From NCBI GenBank assembly GCA_024697185.1, contig JAILGB010000028.1, positions 1-62,214 on the forward strand: a stretch of 62,214 nucleotides of DNA, in the 5' to 3' direction. The stretch's first letter is position 1. Every line of letters starts with the position of its first letter. Shown piece after piece: positions 52,754-62,188 of the stretch. The notes under the pieces were generated by a model. It saw only the letters and a program-made list of their open reading frames with translations, ran no database searches and was not told the origin of the DNA. Source of the DNA: Opitutales bacterium (GTDB lineage Bacteria > Verrucomicrobiota > Verrucomicrobiia > Opitutales > UBA953). The translations under genes were made by a program, and so were the position numbers.

Positions 52754-54121
52754 TTACTTGGCGATCAAGTCATAGGCGGAAAAACCGCTGACGACGACCT
52801 CTGCAAACTCCCCGACCGGCAAATGGCGCGGCACGTGCACGATCCCGTCCACCTCAAACGCGTCACCCTCGCTTCGCGCGATGCCCGGAGCATCGACGAG
52901 AACACGGATTTTTTGCCCGACACGGGAACGCTGCTGCTCCTTCGACAGTTTTTTCAAGACTTCCATTGCCGTCTTGTAACGGCGTTCCTTCATCGCCATA
53001 CTGCATTGATGCGGCATCGTCGCGCCCTTCGTACCGTCTTCCTTGGAATATTTGAAAACGCCGGCGCGCTCGAAATTCACATCTTTGACAAAAGCGAGCA
53101 GTTCCTTGAAATCCTCATCCGTCTCGCCGGGAAAGCCGACAATCAGCGAAGTCCGGATCGCGACATCCTTCACACCCCGACGAATTTTTTCAAGCAGCCG
53201 CCGCACAAACGCGCCGTCCGTTTCGCGCGACATCGACGCCAGCATCTTGTCAGAAATATGCTGCAGGGGAATATCGACGTATTTCGCCACGTGTTTGGAT
53301 TTTGCAAAAACCTCGATCAGTTCGTCCGACCAATGCGCCGGATGCGTGTATTGGACCCGGATCCAAAAATCCCCCTTGATTTTGTCGAGCGCCTTCAAAA
53401 GCGTCACCAAGGAGTCGCCATGTTTGGAATCCGCCTCCGTGCGCCGTCCGACGCGCGTTCCCGCCCAAGTGTCCATTCCGTAGTAAGTCGTGTCCTGCGC
53501 GATCAGATTGATTTCCTTCACTCCATTTTTTTGCACCAGTGTTTTGACCTCGGCGACAATATCCGCCACCGGACGGGAACGAAAACGCCCGCGAATCATC
53601 GGGATCGCACAAAAAGCACAACCGTGATTGCAGCCCTCGGCGATCTTGACATTGGCGATGTGCGGCAAAGTCAGGCGTGCCCGCGGCGTCTCCGCGCAAG
53701 CGAGCCACTGCGGTTTTTTTCTGATCGCCATCAACGGTTTGCGGGAACGGGTTTTGCCGAAAAGTTTTTCGATAATCCCGACAACCTCCGGCAATTCGTC
53801 GATCCCCATGAACGCGTCCGCCTGCGGCAGTTCCGCGAGCATTTTTTCGCGATAGCGCTGCGGCAGACAGCCGGCAACGATGATCTTCAACGGTTTGTCC
53901 GCCGGGCGCCGTCTCGCCTCTTCCGCCATTTGTTCGATCGCATCCAGGCTTTCCGTCCGCGCGTCGAGAATAAAGGAACAAGTGTTGACGATGACGACAT
54001 CCGCCTCCGTCACATCGCCCGTCAATGTCATTCCCGCCTCCGTCAAGTAGCCGCAAAGCACTTCCGTGTCCGATTGGTTTTTGGCACAGCCGAGAGAGAC
54101 GATTCCTACGATTTTACTCAT
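52754..54121 (-). CDS. rimO: Ribosomal protein uS12 methylthiotransferase RimO
   Basis: Start ATG 54121 (MSKIVGIVSLGCAKNQSDTE) gives 455 residues; a longer in-frame extension upstream would overlap ispE and is rejected. The MTTase N-terminal domain has SLGCAKNQSDTEVLCG, NTCSFI and AGCLPQRY. The radical-SAM domain has EGCNHGCAFCAIPMIRG (CxxxCxxC), and a TRAM-like C-terminal part ends in VVVSGFSAYDLIA. It adds a methylthio group to an aspartate of ribosomal protein S12. It is the last gene of the pyrB-to-rimO run. Confidence 0.94.
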   Translation of the reverse strand: MSKIVGIVSLGCAKNQSDTEVLCGYLTEAGMTLTGDVTEADVVIVNTCSFILDARTESLDAIEQMAEEARRRPADKPLKIIVAGCLPQRYREKMLAELPQADAFMGIDELPEVVGIIEKLFGKTRSRKPLMAIRKKPQWLACAETPRARLTLPHIANVKIAEGCNHGCAFCAIPMIRGRFRSRPVADIVAEVKTLVQKNGVKEINLIAQDTTYYGMDTWAGTRVGRRTEADSKHGDSLVTLLKALDKIKGDFWIRVQYTHPAHWSDELIEVFAKSKHVAKYVDIPLQHISDKMLASMSRETDGAFVRRLLEKIRRGVKDVAIRTSLIVGFPGETDEDFKELLAFVKDVNFERAGVFKYSKEDGTKGATMPHQCSMAMKERRYKTAMEVLKKLSKEQQRSRVGQKIRVLVDAPGIARSEGDAFEVDGIVHVPRHLPVGEFAEVVVSGFSAYDLIAK

Positions 54122-54162
54122 GTTTTCAATTTTATCGGTTCGCGCCGGCAACGGCAAAAGAT

Positions 54163-55032
54163 TTACAAGGGCCGCACAAGTCGGACGCAGGCGCTGTCGC
54201 CCCACGACGCACGCACAAAATCTTCGAGCGCCGCCGAATCCGTATTCGCGGACAATTCGACAAAACACGCGCTGCCGCTCCCGCTCATATGCGCGACAAG
54301 CCCGAAGCGTTCCCGCAAAAGCGCAAAGAGCGCCGGCAACGCACAATATTTTTCAAATGCCGGCTCCTCCATATTGTTGAACAGCGGCAGCGCGCCCACG
54401 GGAGCGTCAAGCCAGGCTTTCAGGCGTTCCTCCGCGAGTTCCCGCGAAAAATAATAGCGCCGTTCCCGCCTCATCTTGCCGTAAATCTCCGCAGTGGGAA
54501 TGCCGAACGCCGGTTTGAAAATCAAAAACCGCCGTTCCCGCAAAGCCGCACAATGCCGGGCTTCCAAATGCTGGATTTTTTCGCCGCGACCGCGCATGAC
54601 AACAGCGTTCCCGCCGACAAAAAGAGGCACGTCGCTGCCCAATTTCGCCGCCATCGCCAGCAAATCCTCCGTCCCGAGCGCATTCCCGCAAAGCGAATTC
54701 ATCACCTTCAAAGCCGTCGCCGCGTCCGAACTTCCGCCGCCCAAGCCCGCTCCGTGCGGCACTGATTTTTTCAAACGCCAGTCAAGCGCCGGCAATTCGG
54801 GAACACTTTCCCGATAAAGCCGCGTAGCGCGCAAAACCAAATTTCTCTCATCGCACGGCACGCCCGGCATTTCGCAAAACAGCCGGTCTTGCGTTCCCGC
54901 CGCCGTCTCGCATTCGAGCGTATCGCAAAAATCCACGGGAACAACCAGCGAGACCAGATCATGAAAACCGTCTTCGCGCACGCCCGTAATCGCGAGCATC
55001 AGATTCAGTTTGCAAGGCGCGTCCGAGATCAT
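54163..55032 (-). CDS. ispE: 4-diphosphocytidyl-2-C-methyl-D-erythritol kinase
   Basis: A 289-residue GHMP kinase. It opens with APCKLNLMLAITGVREDGFH, carries the ATP motif PHGAGLGGGSSDAATAL at about 92-108, and has the C-terminal MSGSGSACFVEL motif 3. It phosphorylates CDP-methylerythritol in the MEP isoprenoid pathway. It starts 6 bp after hemD and is followed by rimO. Several GGGAACG words occur, for example the RERR segments around residue 165. Confidence 0.94.
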   Translation of the reverse strand: MISDAPCKLNLMLAITGVREDGFHDLVSLVVPVDFCDTLECETAAGTQDRLFCEMPGVPCDERNLVLRATRLYRESVPELPALDWRLKKSVPHGAGLGGGSSDAATALKVMNSLCGNALGTEDLLAMAAKLGSDVPLFVGGNAVVMRGRGEKIQHLEARHCAALRERRFLIFKPAFGIPTAEIYGKMRRERRYYFSRELAEERLKAWLDAPVGALPLFNNMEEPAFEKYCALPALFALLRERFGLVAHMSGSGSACFVELSANTDSAALEDFVRASWGDSACVRLVRPL

Positions 55033-55038
55033 TGTGTT

Positions 55039-55824
55039 TTAAAAAACAGACTCCAGGGCTTCGACGATTCCGGAAACCGTCGCGCTTTTTGCCACGGCAG
55101 CCACAGGAATCATTTTGCGCCGCAACGCCGCAGCCGTCACCTCGCCGATCGCCACGACCTTGGGCTGCCGAGCGCCCGAAACAATCGTCAACGAAGGCAG
55201 CTGATCGACAAACGACTGCACCGCCGACGGACTCGCAAAGACAATCGCATGCGCGCCGTTTTCCCTAAAACTCCGCGCCGCCTGATCTGCCGCCAAATCC
55301 GTCGGATTTGTCTCATATACCGGAAAACTGTCCACGATCGCGCGACCGTCCTCCGCCAAAATTTTTGCAACCGTCTCGCGATTGCGATTGCCCGTGATCA
55401 GACAAATCTTTACATTTTCGACGCCCCATTTTTCGACTAACAGTTTTGCCAGCGCTTCGCCCGTCTGCGTCTCGGGAACGGCATCAACCTCAAGATGAAA
55501 GGCTTCGACAGCCGCCGCCGTCGCGGGACCGACACAGGCAATCCGGCAGCCGCCGATGCTGCGAATGTCCCGATAGCGCTTGAAGAAATTTTTAAAAAAT
55601 CCCTCAACGCCGTGAACCGATGTAAAAACCAGCCATTCGTATTCGCCGAACAAATCAAAGATTTCCGCCTGAATCTCAGCCGGCGCCGAATATCCGACCT
55701 CAATCAACGGCACTTCGAGCACTTTCGCATCGTGGTCGCTTTCCAAATGTTCCCGCAAGGCGAGATTGTCCGCCGGCGTCCGCGTGAGCACAATCGTTTT
55801 TTTCTGAAGCACAGATTTTTTCAT
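55039..55824 (-). CDS. hemD: Uroporphyrinogen-III synthase
   Basis: A 261-residue protein with the weakly conserved two-lobe HemD fold: TIVLTRTPADNLALREHLES at the start, EYEWLVFTSVHGVEGFFKNF, RIACVGPATAAAVEAF, and FASPSAVQSFVDQL then VVAIGEVTAAALRR. It closes and inverts the linear tetrapyrrole made by HemC. The assignment rests on these blocks and on the direct overlap with hemC (ATGA at 55821-55824). Confidence 0.9.
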   Translation of the reverse strand: MKKSVLQKKTIVLTRTPADNLALREHLESDHDAKVLEVPLIEVGYSAPAEIQAEIFDLFGEYEWLVFTSVHGVEGFFKNFFKRYRDIRSIGGCRIACVGPATAAAVEAFHLEVDAVPETQTGEALAKLLVEKWGVENVKICLITGNRNRETVAKILAEDGRAIVDSFPVYETNPTDLAADQAARSFRENGAHAIVFASPSAVQSFVDQLPSLTIVSGARQPKVVAIGEVTAAALRRKMIPVAAVAKSATVSGIVEALESVF

Positions 55825-56681
55825 AAAATTCCCTCCAATATTTTTTTTACTTTTTCCTTAAGTTTCAACGGATTTTGCGGGAACGAGACTTTCAATCGCC
55901 GCAAGCCGAAATCTTCGCGGAACAAGCGCAACACACCCCGCGAATAATGAGCCGCGAACGCCGTATGGCAGCCTTCGCCCAAAGCGGACAAAAACGCGCG
56001 CTCGATTTCAAAAGCCCGCGTTCCCGCGACCGCTGCGGCCTTTGCAAAAAAATCCCGGTCGCGTTCCCGGCACTGCATCGCGATCAAAGCCTGACCCGCC
56101 GCGGGAACACAGATTTCTGCCGGCAAAACCTTAAATTCGAGTCCCGGGAACGTCTTGATCCCCAAGCGCTCTAATCCTGCCGCCGCCAGCACGGTCGCGT
56201 CCGCCGCATGTTCTTGCGCAATCTTGCGCAAACGGCTTTCGACGTTCCCGCGCAGTTCCTGAAAATCCGCCTGCGGGAAAAGTTTTTTGAGTTGTCCTCT
56301 CCGGCGCGGCGATCCCGTGGCGACGGTCCGGATTTTTTCCGTTCCCGTCCGGACGACCAAGACATCGCGGGCGCAAGCGCGGGCGAGACAGCCGGCGACA
56401 AGAGTTCCCGCGCGGATTTCCGTCGGCAGATCTTTGCCGCTGTGCACCGCCACGTCGATGGCACCGTCGAGCAGCGCCGCCTCAAGTTCTGAGGTGAAAA
56501 GCCCCTTGCCGCCCGTTTTTTCAAGCGACCAGGACAATTTTTTGTCGCCCTGCGTCACAAATTCGCGAATGTTCACACGACAGCCCGGATAAACGCTCTC
56601 CAGCCTTTTTTGAACCAGACGCGCCTGCGCCATGGCGAGCGGCGAACGGCGGGAGCCGATGACGATTTCGCGAGTCTTCAT
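55821..56681 (-). CDS. hemC: Porphobilinogen deaminase
   Basis: Start ATG 56681 (MKTREIVIGSRRSPLAMAQ) gives 286 residues. It includes AVHSGKDLPTEI with the catalytic Asp region, GSPRRRGQLKKLFPQ and the cofactor-attachment Cys in LGEGCHTAFAAHYSRG, where the family usually reads L-x-G-G-C. It joins four porphobilinogen units into hydroxymethylbilane. It is slightly shorter than typical (about 310). hemD follows with overlap. Confidence 0.95.
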   Translation of the reverse strand: MKTREIVIGSRRSPLAMAQARLVQKRLESVYPGCRVNIREFVTQGDKKLSWSLEKTGGKGLFTSELEAALLDGAIDVAVHSGKDLPTEIRAGTLVAGCLARACARDVLVVRTGTEKIRTVATGSPRRRGQLKKLFPQADFQELRGNVESRLRKIAQEHAADATVLAAAGLERLGIKTFPGLEFKVLPAEICVPAAGQALIAMQCRERDRDFFAKAAAVAGTRAFEIERAFLSALGEGCHTAFAAHYSRGVLRLFREDFGLRRLKVSFPQNPLKLKEKVKKILEGIL

Positions 56682-56714
56682 TTTCTTATGCGAAAGTTGC
56701 GGGAACACTACAGC

Positions 56715-57011
56715 TTAAAAATCCTCGATCTCAACATGGTGCTCCACCACGTCTTCGACAAAATCGAGCGCATCCATCGCCTGGAAATCGCTCTTGAATT
56801 CATCGTCAAAACGGGAACCGATATCGATTGCCGCCGAAGACGAATCCGAAAACTGGTTGTTAATCGCGATTTCGCGCTGTTCCCCAAAAAGGAAGCAGAC
56901 AACCGATAACGCGACGATGCAGGCCAAACTCAAAAAAAACAGTTTGCACAAAAAAGGAAGCCGGCTTGCCCAAATTCTTTTTTTTACTTTTTTTTCAACA
57001 TCTCTATCCAT
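56715..57011 (-). CDS. Small single-span membrane protein, unknown
   Basis: A 98-residue protein: basic head (MDRDVEKKVKKRIWASRLPF), one transmembrane helix (LCKLFFLSLACIVALSVVCF), then an acidic tail rich in D, E and F ending EDVVEHHVEIEDF. It sits between hemC and a second small membrane protein. I do not recognise it. The charge pattern predicts the tail outside the cytoplasm. Confidence 0.6.
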   Translation of the reverse strand: MDRDVEKKVKKRIWASRLPFLCKLFFLSLACIVALSVVCFLFGEQREIAINNQFSDSSSAAIDIGSRFDDEFKSDFQAMDALDFVEDVVEHHVEIEDF

Positions 57012-57041
57012 AGTTTCCCAATAAAAATTTATCGTTCCGCC

Positions 57042-57287
57042 CTATTCGTTTTCGACATAGACAACAGGCGGCAAAACCAAAGCCTCCGCCTGCTCCGGCG
57101 TTCCCGCCGTTCCCGCCGGATCTCCCGCACAGCAAGCCTGCCAAAGCGCCGGCACCAGGACAAAAAGCAACAACAGCACGGCAAGTAGCGGCAAATAAAT
57201 TTTCAAACGGTTTTTGTTGGCCTCATGCCGTGCGATTTTTTGAACAGACTCCGACTGCGTCGCCTGACGATGGTGTTGGTGCTTCAT
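57042..57287 (-). CDS. Small single-span membrane protein with motif-encoded segment, unknown
   Basis: An 81-residue protein: a His/Gln-rich head, one membrane helix (IYLPLLAVLLLLFVLVPALW), then CCAGDPAGTAGTPEQAEALV. The AGTAGTP stretch comes from two tandem GCGGGAACG words at 57099-57117. The ATG is 2 bp after the stop of the O-antigen-ligase-like gene. Function unknown. Confidence 0.6.
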   Translation of the reverse strand: MKHQHHRQATQSESVQKIARHEANKNRLKIYLPLLAVLLLLFVLVPALWQACCAGDPAGTAGTPEQAEALVLPPVVYVENE

Positions 57288-57289
57288 AG

Positions 57290-59314
57290 TTAGAGGTCAA
57301 AATTAAATGTTTCAGTCGTCGTCTCCCCATGGTCCGGCATCACCAGCAGCAGTCCCGAAAAAATACTGCCGATACGCTCGTCGCCCGGGAAACGTTCGCT
57401 CAACGCGCGATAAATTTCCTTCGCCTGCGGTGACTCCACCGAAATTTTTCGCCACGCCTCGCCGAGATTCATCAGCAACGCGGCATTGTTGGGGGAAATT
57501 TCTTGAGCGCGCAGGAGATAATCCCTTGCCGCCTCTTTTTTGCCCGTCAGGACTAAAGAAAGCCCTTTTTGCCACAGGACGCGCGCGTTGTGCGGTGCGA
57601 TTTTCATTTCCTCGTCGCTGCAGCGTCTGACCAGGTCGAGATAGACGGCAAGCTCCTGCGGACGGTAGTTGCAAATCAGCAGCGCCGCGTTTGTCAAACC
57701 CTGCCAGGCGGGAATATTGCCGCTGTCAAACGCGAGGGCGCGCCGATAAAGCCGCATCGCCTCCAAAAGATCCGCATCCGTCGCCGGAGCCGTCTCCGAG
57801 ACTCCGATCTGCTGGCAATACGGCTGGAGCAGTCTGTCCGCGCGCCGCGTCTGCACCGCGCTTTCGATAACGGGATAAACCGCGAAAACAAGCGCGACGG
57901 GAACAGCGACGGCGAGCACCCAGCGCCAGATTTTTTCCAAACGCGACAAAGCCCGCCGCTTCACGGCTCTCGGCTGCCACACATTGCGCACAAGGATTCC
58001 TGCAAAGATCGCAAACGGCAAAAACAGAGCCGGCAGAGACTTTTCATACGCCACCAGCAAAAAAACCGTTCCCGCAGCGAGACCCGCCGAAGAGGCAGTC
58101 ATCAGCACGCGAAACGACGCCAGCGGACGCTGCCGCATCTCAAAGGCGCGCGCGTCTTCACTGTCGTCAAAAAGTTTGCTCCCGTTAATCTTAAACAGGG
58201 ACGAAAACCACAACCCGAAGACGGGAACGGCAAGCAGCAAAAATCCCAAAAGACCGTTTTCCGCCAAAATCTGCAACGGCAGCGAACCGCAAGTCGCCGT
58301 CGATTCCTTGACATTCAAGCCTTCCGGCAGACTGTTCGAATAGTTTTCGGCGAAGGTTCCCGTTCCCGCGCCCAGGACGGGATGGTCCGCCCACATCCTC
58401 AACGCAGCCGACGGGAACGCCAAATCCTCGCGCGACAAAGACTGCTCCCCGCCGAAATGCCGCGCGACGGAGTCTTTGCCGCCGCCAAAAAGCGGCGCGT
58501 CAAAATGCGTCATCAACGGCGCAAAAGCCAAACCGGCGACACAAACGGAAATCGCCAGAATCCGGAGGATCTTCTTCCAAATGAAAAAGAGCGACAAAAT
58601 CAGCGAGCCCGCAAAAAATCCCAGAACCCCGCCCGTCGTTCCCGCGATAAAAATGACAGCAGCCGCAAAAATCGCGGTATAAATTCCCAAAAGGCGCAAC
58701 GCCGTATTCGTCCGCGGATAAAGCACCAAAACAAAGGAAGCGAAAAAAACAAAGAGCGAAAAAAGCGAAATCTGCTCCGCCGACGCAAAAAAGCCGTGAA
58801 TCGCATTTCGCGCACCCTCAGACTCGCCCGTCCCGAAAATCCGATAAACGATGCCCATTGTCACCGCAGCGACCGACACCAAGGTCATCGTTGACAAGAG
58901 CCTGAACTGGGAGTCGTCCGTGCGCGACGATTGCGTCGTTATGAAAAAGGCGGCAAAAACAAAAAGATTCTGACAAAAAACAAACGAAACCGACCAGGGC
59001 GCGTTCCCGTAAAAATTTTCAGCGAACAGATAAATCATCCACGGCAAAAAAATCAAAAGCCCGAACCAATAATGCCGCACGCCGTGATTAAAGAGCCGCA
59101 AAAGATAAAAACCCTGCAAAAGCGCCGAACATCCCAAAGAGGCGAAGGCGTAAAAGAAAAGCTCCGTCCCGCCGCTCGCCGCACCCAAGACGCAAAAAAC
59201 CAGCGCCAGCGCAAAAAAGAACAAACTGAAGCGCCGGCTCGTGCTCAAATAGCGCTCCGCCAGTTCTCTTCTCATAAACTGCCGCATCTGTCTTTCTTCA
59301 AAATCAAAGTCCAT
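57290..59314 (-). CDS. O-antigen ligase/WzyC-like membrane protein with TPR tail
   Basis: A 674-residue protein with about ten to twelve membrane helices from residue 28 to about 490. Between late helices lies the typical Wzy_C loop: LRMWADHPVLGAGTGTFAEN and, after it, LPLQILAENGLLGFLLLAVP. The last 150 residues form TPR helices (LYRRALAFDSGNIPAWQGLT, YLLRAQEISPNNAALLMNLG). This architecture occurs in O-antigen ligases and in related glycan ligases that act on proteins; target unknown. It follows folA by 3 bp. Confidence 0.85.
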   Translation of the reverse strand: MDFDFEERQMRQFMRRELAERYLSTSRRFSLFFFALALVFCVLGAASGGTELFFYAFASLGCSALLQGFYLLRLFNHGVRHYWFGLLIFLPWMIYLFAENFYGNAPWSVSFVFCQNLFVFAAFFITTQSSRTDDSQFRLLSTMTLVSVAAVTMGIVYRIFGTGESEGARNAIHGFFASAEQISLFSLFVFFASFVLVLYPRTNTALRLLGIYTAIFAAAVIFIAGTTGGVLGFFAGSLILSLFFIWKKILRILAISVCVAGLAFAPLMTHFDAPLFGGGKDSVARHFGGEQSLSREDLAFPSAALRMWADHPVLGAGTGTFAENYSNSLPEGLNVKESTATCGSLPLQILAENGLLGFLLLAVPVFGLWFSSLFKINGSKLFDDSEDARAFEMRQRPLASFRVLMTASSAGLAAGTVFLLVAYEKSLPALFLPFAIFAGILVRNVWQPRAVKRRALSRLEKIWRWVLAVAVPVALVFAVYPVIESAVQTRRADRLLQPYCQQIGVSETAPATDADLLEAMRLYRRALAFDSGNIPAWQGLTNAALLICNYRPQELAVYLDLVRRCSDEEMKIAPHNARVLWQKGLSLVLTGKKEAARDYLLRAQEISPNNAALLMNLGEAWRKISVESPQAKEIYRALSERFPGDERIGSIFSGLLLVMPDHGETTTETFNFDL

Positions 59315-59317
59315 TTT

Positions 59318-59797
59318 TCAACGATGATTAAAATGACGAATCGTAAAGTTTTTTCCCGATACAAGAATTTTATCACAAACAAACAGATCTTCAAACGGCG
59401 GAAACAAGGCGTCGCCCTCCGGCTGCAAATCCACCTCCGTCAGATACAGATCTTCACAAAACGGCAGCAACTGGCGATAAAGCTCCGCACCGCCCGCCAA
59501 AAAAATCTTGCGTTCCCGCGCAATCGCCGGCAAATCCTTCAAATCCCGGATGACGACGAGCGCGTCCGACGGCGTTCCCGCGGGCATCGTGCGCGAGAGC
59601 ACCACCGTTGTGCGTCCCGGCAACGGCCTGCCGATCGACTCGTAAGTCTTGCGCCCCATCAGCAGGACGCCGCCCATCGTCGTCGCCTTAAAAAATTTGA
59701 AATCCTCACTGATATGCCACGGGATCGCGCCGGCGTTGCCGATAACGCGGTTGCTCGCCATCGCGGCGATAGCCGTCATTTTCAGTGTTCCCGCCAT
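59318..59797 (-). CDS. folA: Dihydrofolate reductase
   Basis: A 159-residue enzyme with TAIAAMASNRVIGNAGAIPWHISEDFKFFK (Pro-Trp and catalytic acid region), GRKTYESIGRPLPGRTTVVLSR and FLAGGAELYRQLLP. It reduces dihydrofolate, which the neighbouring ThyA generates. Start ATG 59797 lies 2 bp after the thyA stop and adds MAGTLK; ATG 59779 would match the usual DHFR N-terminus equally well. The AGT of the longer start derives from a near-copy of the recurrent word. Confidence 0.94.
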   Translation of the reverse strand: MAGTLKMTAIAAMASNRVIGNAGAIPWHISEDFKFFKATTMGGVLLMGRKTYESIGRPLPGRTTVVLSRTMPAGTPSDALVVIRDLKDLPAIARERKIFLAGGAELYRQLLPFCEDLYLTEVDLQPEGDALFPPFEDLFVCDKILVSGKNFTIRHFNHR

Positions 59798-59799
59798 CG

Positions 59800-60645
59800 T
59801 CAAACGGCAACCGGCGCCTTGATCGCCGGATAAGGGTCATAGTTTTCGATCGTGATGTCTTCGTATTTGAACTCGAAGAGATCCTTGACCGCCGGATTGA
59901 GCTTCAGAGTCGGCAACGCGCGCGGCTCGCGGGAAAGCTGCAATTTGACCTGCTCGATATGGTTTTTGTAAATATGCGCATCGCCGAAGGTGTGCACAAA
60001 ATCCCCGAGCTCGAGACCGCAAACCTGCGCGACCATCTGCGTGAGGAGCGCATAGCTGGCAATATTGAAGGGAACGCCCAAAAAAAGATCCGCACTCCGC
60101 TGATAAAGCTGGCAGCTCAACTTGCCGCCGCTGCTCACCGAAAACTGAAAAAGCGTGTGGCACGGCGGGAGCGCCACCTTGTCCGCCTCAAGCGGATTCC
60201 AGCCCGTGACGATCAGACGACGGGAATCGGGAGATTTTTTAATCGTCTCCAAAACGCGTCGGATCTGATCGACACCGTCGGCACAATAAGTCCCGTCTGG
60301 ATTTTGCGTCGCTCCGAAATTGCGCCACTGGTGACCGTAAATCGGCCCCAAATCGCCTTCCTTGCGCCCAAATCGCGCGCACTGCTCCGCCGTCGCCCAT
60401 TCGTCCCAAATCGTTACACCGCGTTCCCGCAGCCAGGCATTGTCCGTCCGACCCTGCAAAAACCAGAACAGCTCGTTGATGATCGAGCGCGTATGAACTT
60501 TTTTGGTCGTCATCAGCGGGAAGCCCTTGCTCAAGTCAAAACGCATCTGCGCCCCAAAAATCCCAAGCGTTCCCGTGCCCGTCCGGTCACTGCGCTCTTC
60601 GCCGTGCTCAAGCACCGTCTTCAAAAGATCAAGATACTGCTTCAT
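59800..60645 (-). CDS. thyA: Thymidylate synthase
   Basis: Start ATG 60645 ([11 protein letters not shown]) gives 281 residues. It has [18 protein letters not shown], the active-site [13 protein letters not shown] (nucleophilic Cys), [24 protein letters not shown] and THTFGD-like [13 protein letters not shown]. It methylates dUMP to dTMP using methylene-tetrahydrofolate, coupled to FolA just downstream. Confidence 0.96.
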   Translation of the reverse strand: MKQYLDLLKTVLEHGEERSDRTGTGTLGIFGAQMRFDLSKGFPLMTTKKVHTRSIINELFWFLQGRTDNAWLRERGVTIWDEWATAEQCARFGRKEGDLGPIYGHQWRNFGATQNPDGTYCADGVDQIRRVLETIKKSPDSRRLIVTGWNPLEADKVALPPCHTLFQFSVSSGGKLSCQLYQRSADLFLGVPFNIASYALLTQMVAQVCGLELGDFVHTFGDAHIYKNHIEQVKLQLSREPRALPTLKLNPAVKDLFEFKYEDITIENYDPYPAIKAPVAV

Positions 60646-60663
60646 CCGACCCAAAAAAACGAA

Positions 60664-61176
60664 TTATTCCGCTTCCTCTGCACCCTCGCCGCCTTGAGCC
60701 GCATAAAGCTCCGCAACCGACGGCAATTTGTCGAGCGCCGATTTCTTCAAATTGACCAAAAGGACGGGAACACCCTTGTGCGTCGTAAAAACACCCGTAA
60801 TCGTCTGCTTTTCCTTGCGCGCGCCAAAAGCCTTGCTGCCGCCGTCCTGCTTCTTGGGCATATAGTTTTCCTGAAACGCCGATGCGTCCGAACCGGGAAT
60901 CAAAATATAAATCTGCCCGCCCGATTTTTTTGCCGTCGCACTTTCGATCAAAATCGCCACAGCGGGAGCATTGCTCATCATTTCGCCGGGATCCTCGACA
61001 TTGGCGACCAACGTCGATACCGTCTTGCCCTCATACTGCTTGGCTTTTTTGATCCAGGCCGACGCCAGTTCCAACTTGACCGGTTTCGCGGATTTTTTTT
61101 CAGGCGCAGCCGTCAGCGTTCCCGCCATAAACAGCACGGCAAACGCCACGATCATCATTTGCAGAATTTTTTTCAT
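60664..61176 (-). CDS. Small secreted protein, unknown
   Basis: A 170-residue protein with a signal peptide (MKKILQMMIVAFAVLFMAGT, cleaved near LTAAPE). The mature part begins LELASAWIKKAKQYEGKTVS, has mixed alpha/beta character and ends with an acidic tail (QGGEGAEEAE). The K-Q-Y-E-G-K-T-V-S-T-L-V-A-N-V segment could be an OB-fold strand pair, but this is a guess. It lies between pyrB (29 bp upstream) and thyA (18 bp downstream). Confidence 0.7.
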   Translation of the reverse strand: MKKILQMMIVAFAVLFMAGTLTAAPEKKSAKPVKLELASAWIKKAKQYEGKTVSTLVANVEDPGEMMSNAPAVAILIESATAKKSGGQIYILIPGSDASAFQENYMPKKQDGGSKAFGARKEKQTITGVFTTHKGVPVLLVNLKKSALDKLPSVAELYAAQGGEGAEEAE

Positions 61177-61205
61177 AGTCTTTTTTTATTTTAAATATTG
61201 CTTTA

Positions 61206-62150
61206 TCAAAGTTGCCCTTCGCGGAACAAGGTGCACAAATGCATGCCCGCCATACGGACCGCCACGCCGTTTGTCACCTGTTTTAAAATCACCGAACGCG
61301 GACCGTCCGCAATCTCGCTCTCAAGCTCCACCCCGCGATTGATCGGTCCCGGATGCATAATGATCGCCTCCGGCTTCATCAAAGCGGCGCGCTCCTCGTT
61401 GATCCCAAAAAGCGACGTGTATTCGTTGAGCGACGGAAAATGCGTCGTCGTCTGACGCTCATGCTGGATCCGCAACAACATCACCGCATCCGCATCCGCC
61501 AACGCCGCCTTCAAATCATAAAGCACCCGGACACCCGGAATATTGCCAAACTCGCGCGGCACCAACGTCGTCGGCCCCGCCAAAGTCACCTCCACACCCT
61601 GCTTCGTCAGACAGTAAATGTTCGAACGGGCAACCCGCGAAAGCAAAATGTCACCCAAAATCGTCACCTTCTTGCCGCGCAAATCCCGACCGAAATGCTC
61701 CCGCAACGTAAACGAGTCCAACAAAGCCTGCGTCGGATGCGCATGGGCACCGTCACCCGCATTGATCACCGGAATATCCAAAACCTTCGCCAAATACGAC
61801 GCCGCTCCCGCCGCCGAATGCCGCATAATCACCATGTCAACACCCATCGCACGGATATTCATCGCCGTATCCCGAAGCGTCTCACCCTTCGTGCGCGAAG
61901 ACGTCGATTCGTTCAACGTCAAAAGATCCGCACTCAAATTGCGGGCGGCAACCTCAAACGCCGAACGCGTCCGGGTCGAAGGCTCAAAGAAAAAAGTCCC
62001 GACCGTGTGATTCTTCAACGTGTCAAATTTACGACGAGTCCCAAAAGAAGCCTTGAAAACCTCTGCCTGCGCAAAAAGCGTCTCCAACTCCTCACGCGAA
62101 AGCGACTCAATATCAACCAAATCTTTGTGATGCCAAATCTGCCTGCTCAT
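61206..62150 (-). CDS. pyrB: Aspartate carbamoyltransferase catalytic subunit
   Basis: A 314-residue enzyme with the carbamoyl-phosphate motif FFEPSTRTRSAFE, then NESTSSRTKGETLRDT (the S-x-x-K loop), HAHPTQALLD, and the aspartate-side MHPGPINRGVE. It makes N-carbamoyl-aspartate. No pyrI or pyrC follows, so this is the class lacking a tightly linked regulatory subunit here. It contains no GGGAACG word. It is the first gene of a co-directional run of eleven genes. Confidence 0.96.
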   Translation of the reverse strand: MSRQIWHHKDLVDIESLSREELETLFAQAEVFKASFGTRRKFDTLKNHTVGTFFFEPSTRTRSAFEVAARNLSADLLTLNESTSSRTKGETLRDTAMNIRAMGVDMVIMRHSAAGAASYLAKVLDIPVINAGDGAHAHPTQALLDSFTLREHFGRDLRGKKVTILGDILLSRVARSNIYCLTKQGVEVTLAGPTTLVPREFGNIPGVRVLYDLKAALADADAVMLLRIQHERQTTTHFPSLNEYTSLFGINEERAALMKPEAIIMHPGPINRGVELESEIADGPRSVILKQVTNGVAVRMAGMHLCTLFREGQL

Positions 62151-62159
62151 GACCCTTTA

Positions 62160-62188
62160 ATGATAACACATCAGACAAAAAGGAACAA
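62160..62188 (-). promoter_or_regulatory. Candidate pyrB promoter
   Basis: TTGTTC, 17 nt, TATCAT on the minus strand, with the -10 ending 9 nt before the pyrB ATG. Confidence 0.4.

Noticed and set aside
52754-54346. A longer RimO start at 54346
   Set aside because: The added 75 residues have no MTTase similarity and overlap ispE; ATG 54121 begins exactly at the family N-terminus.
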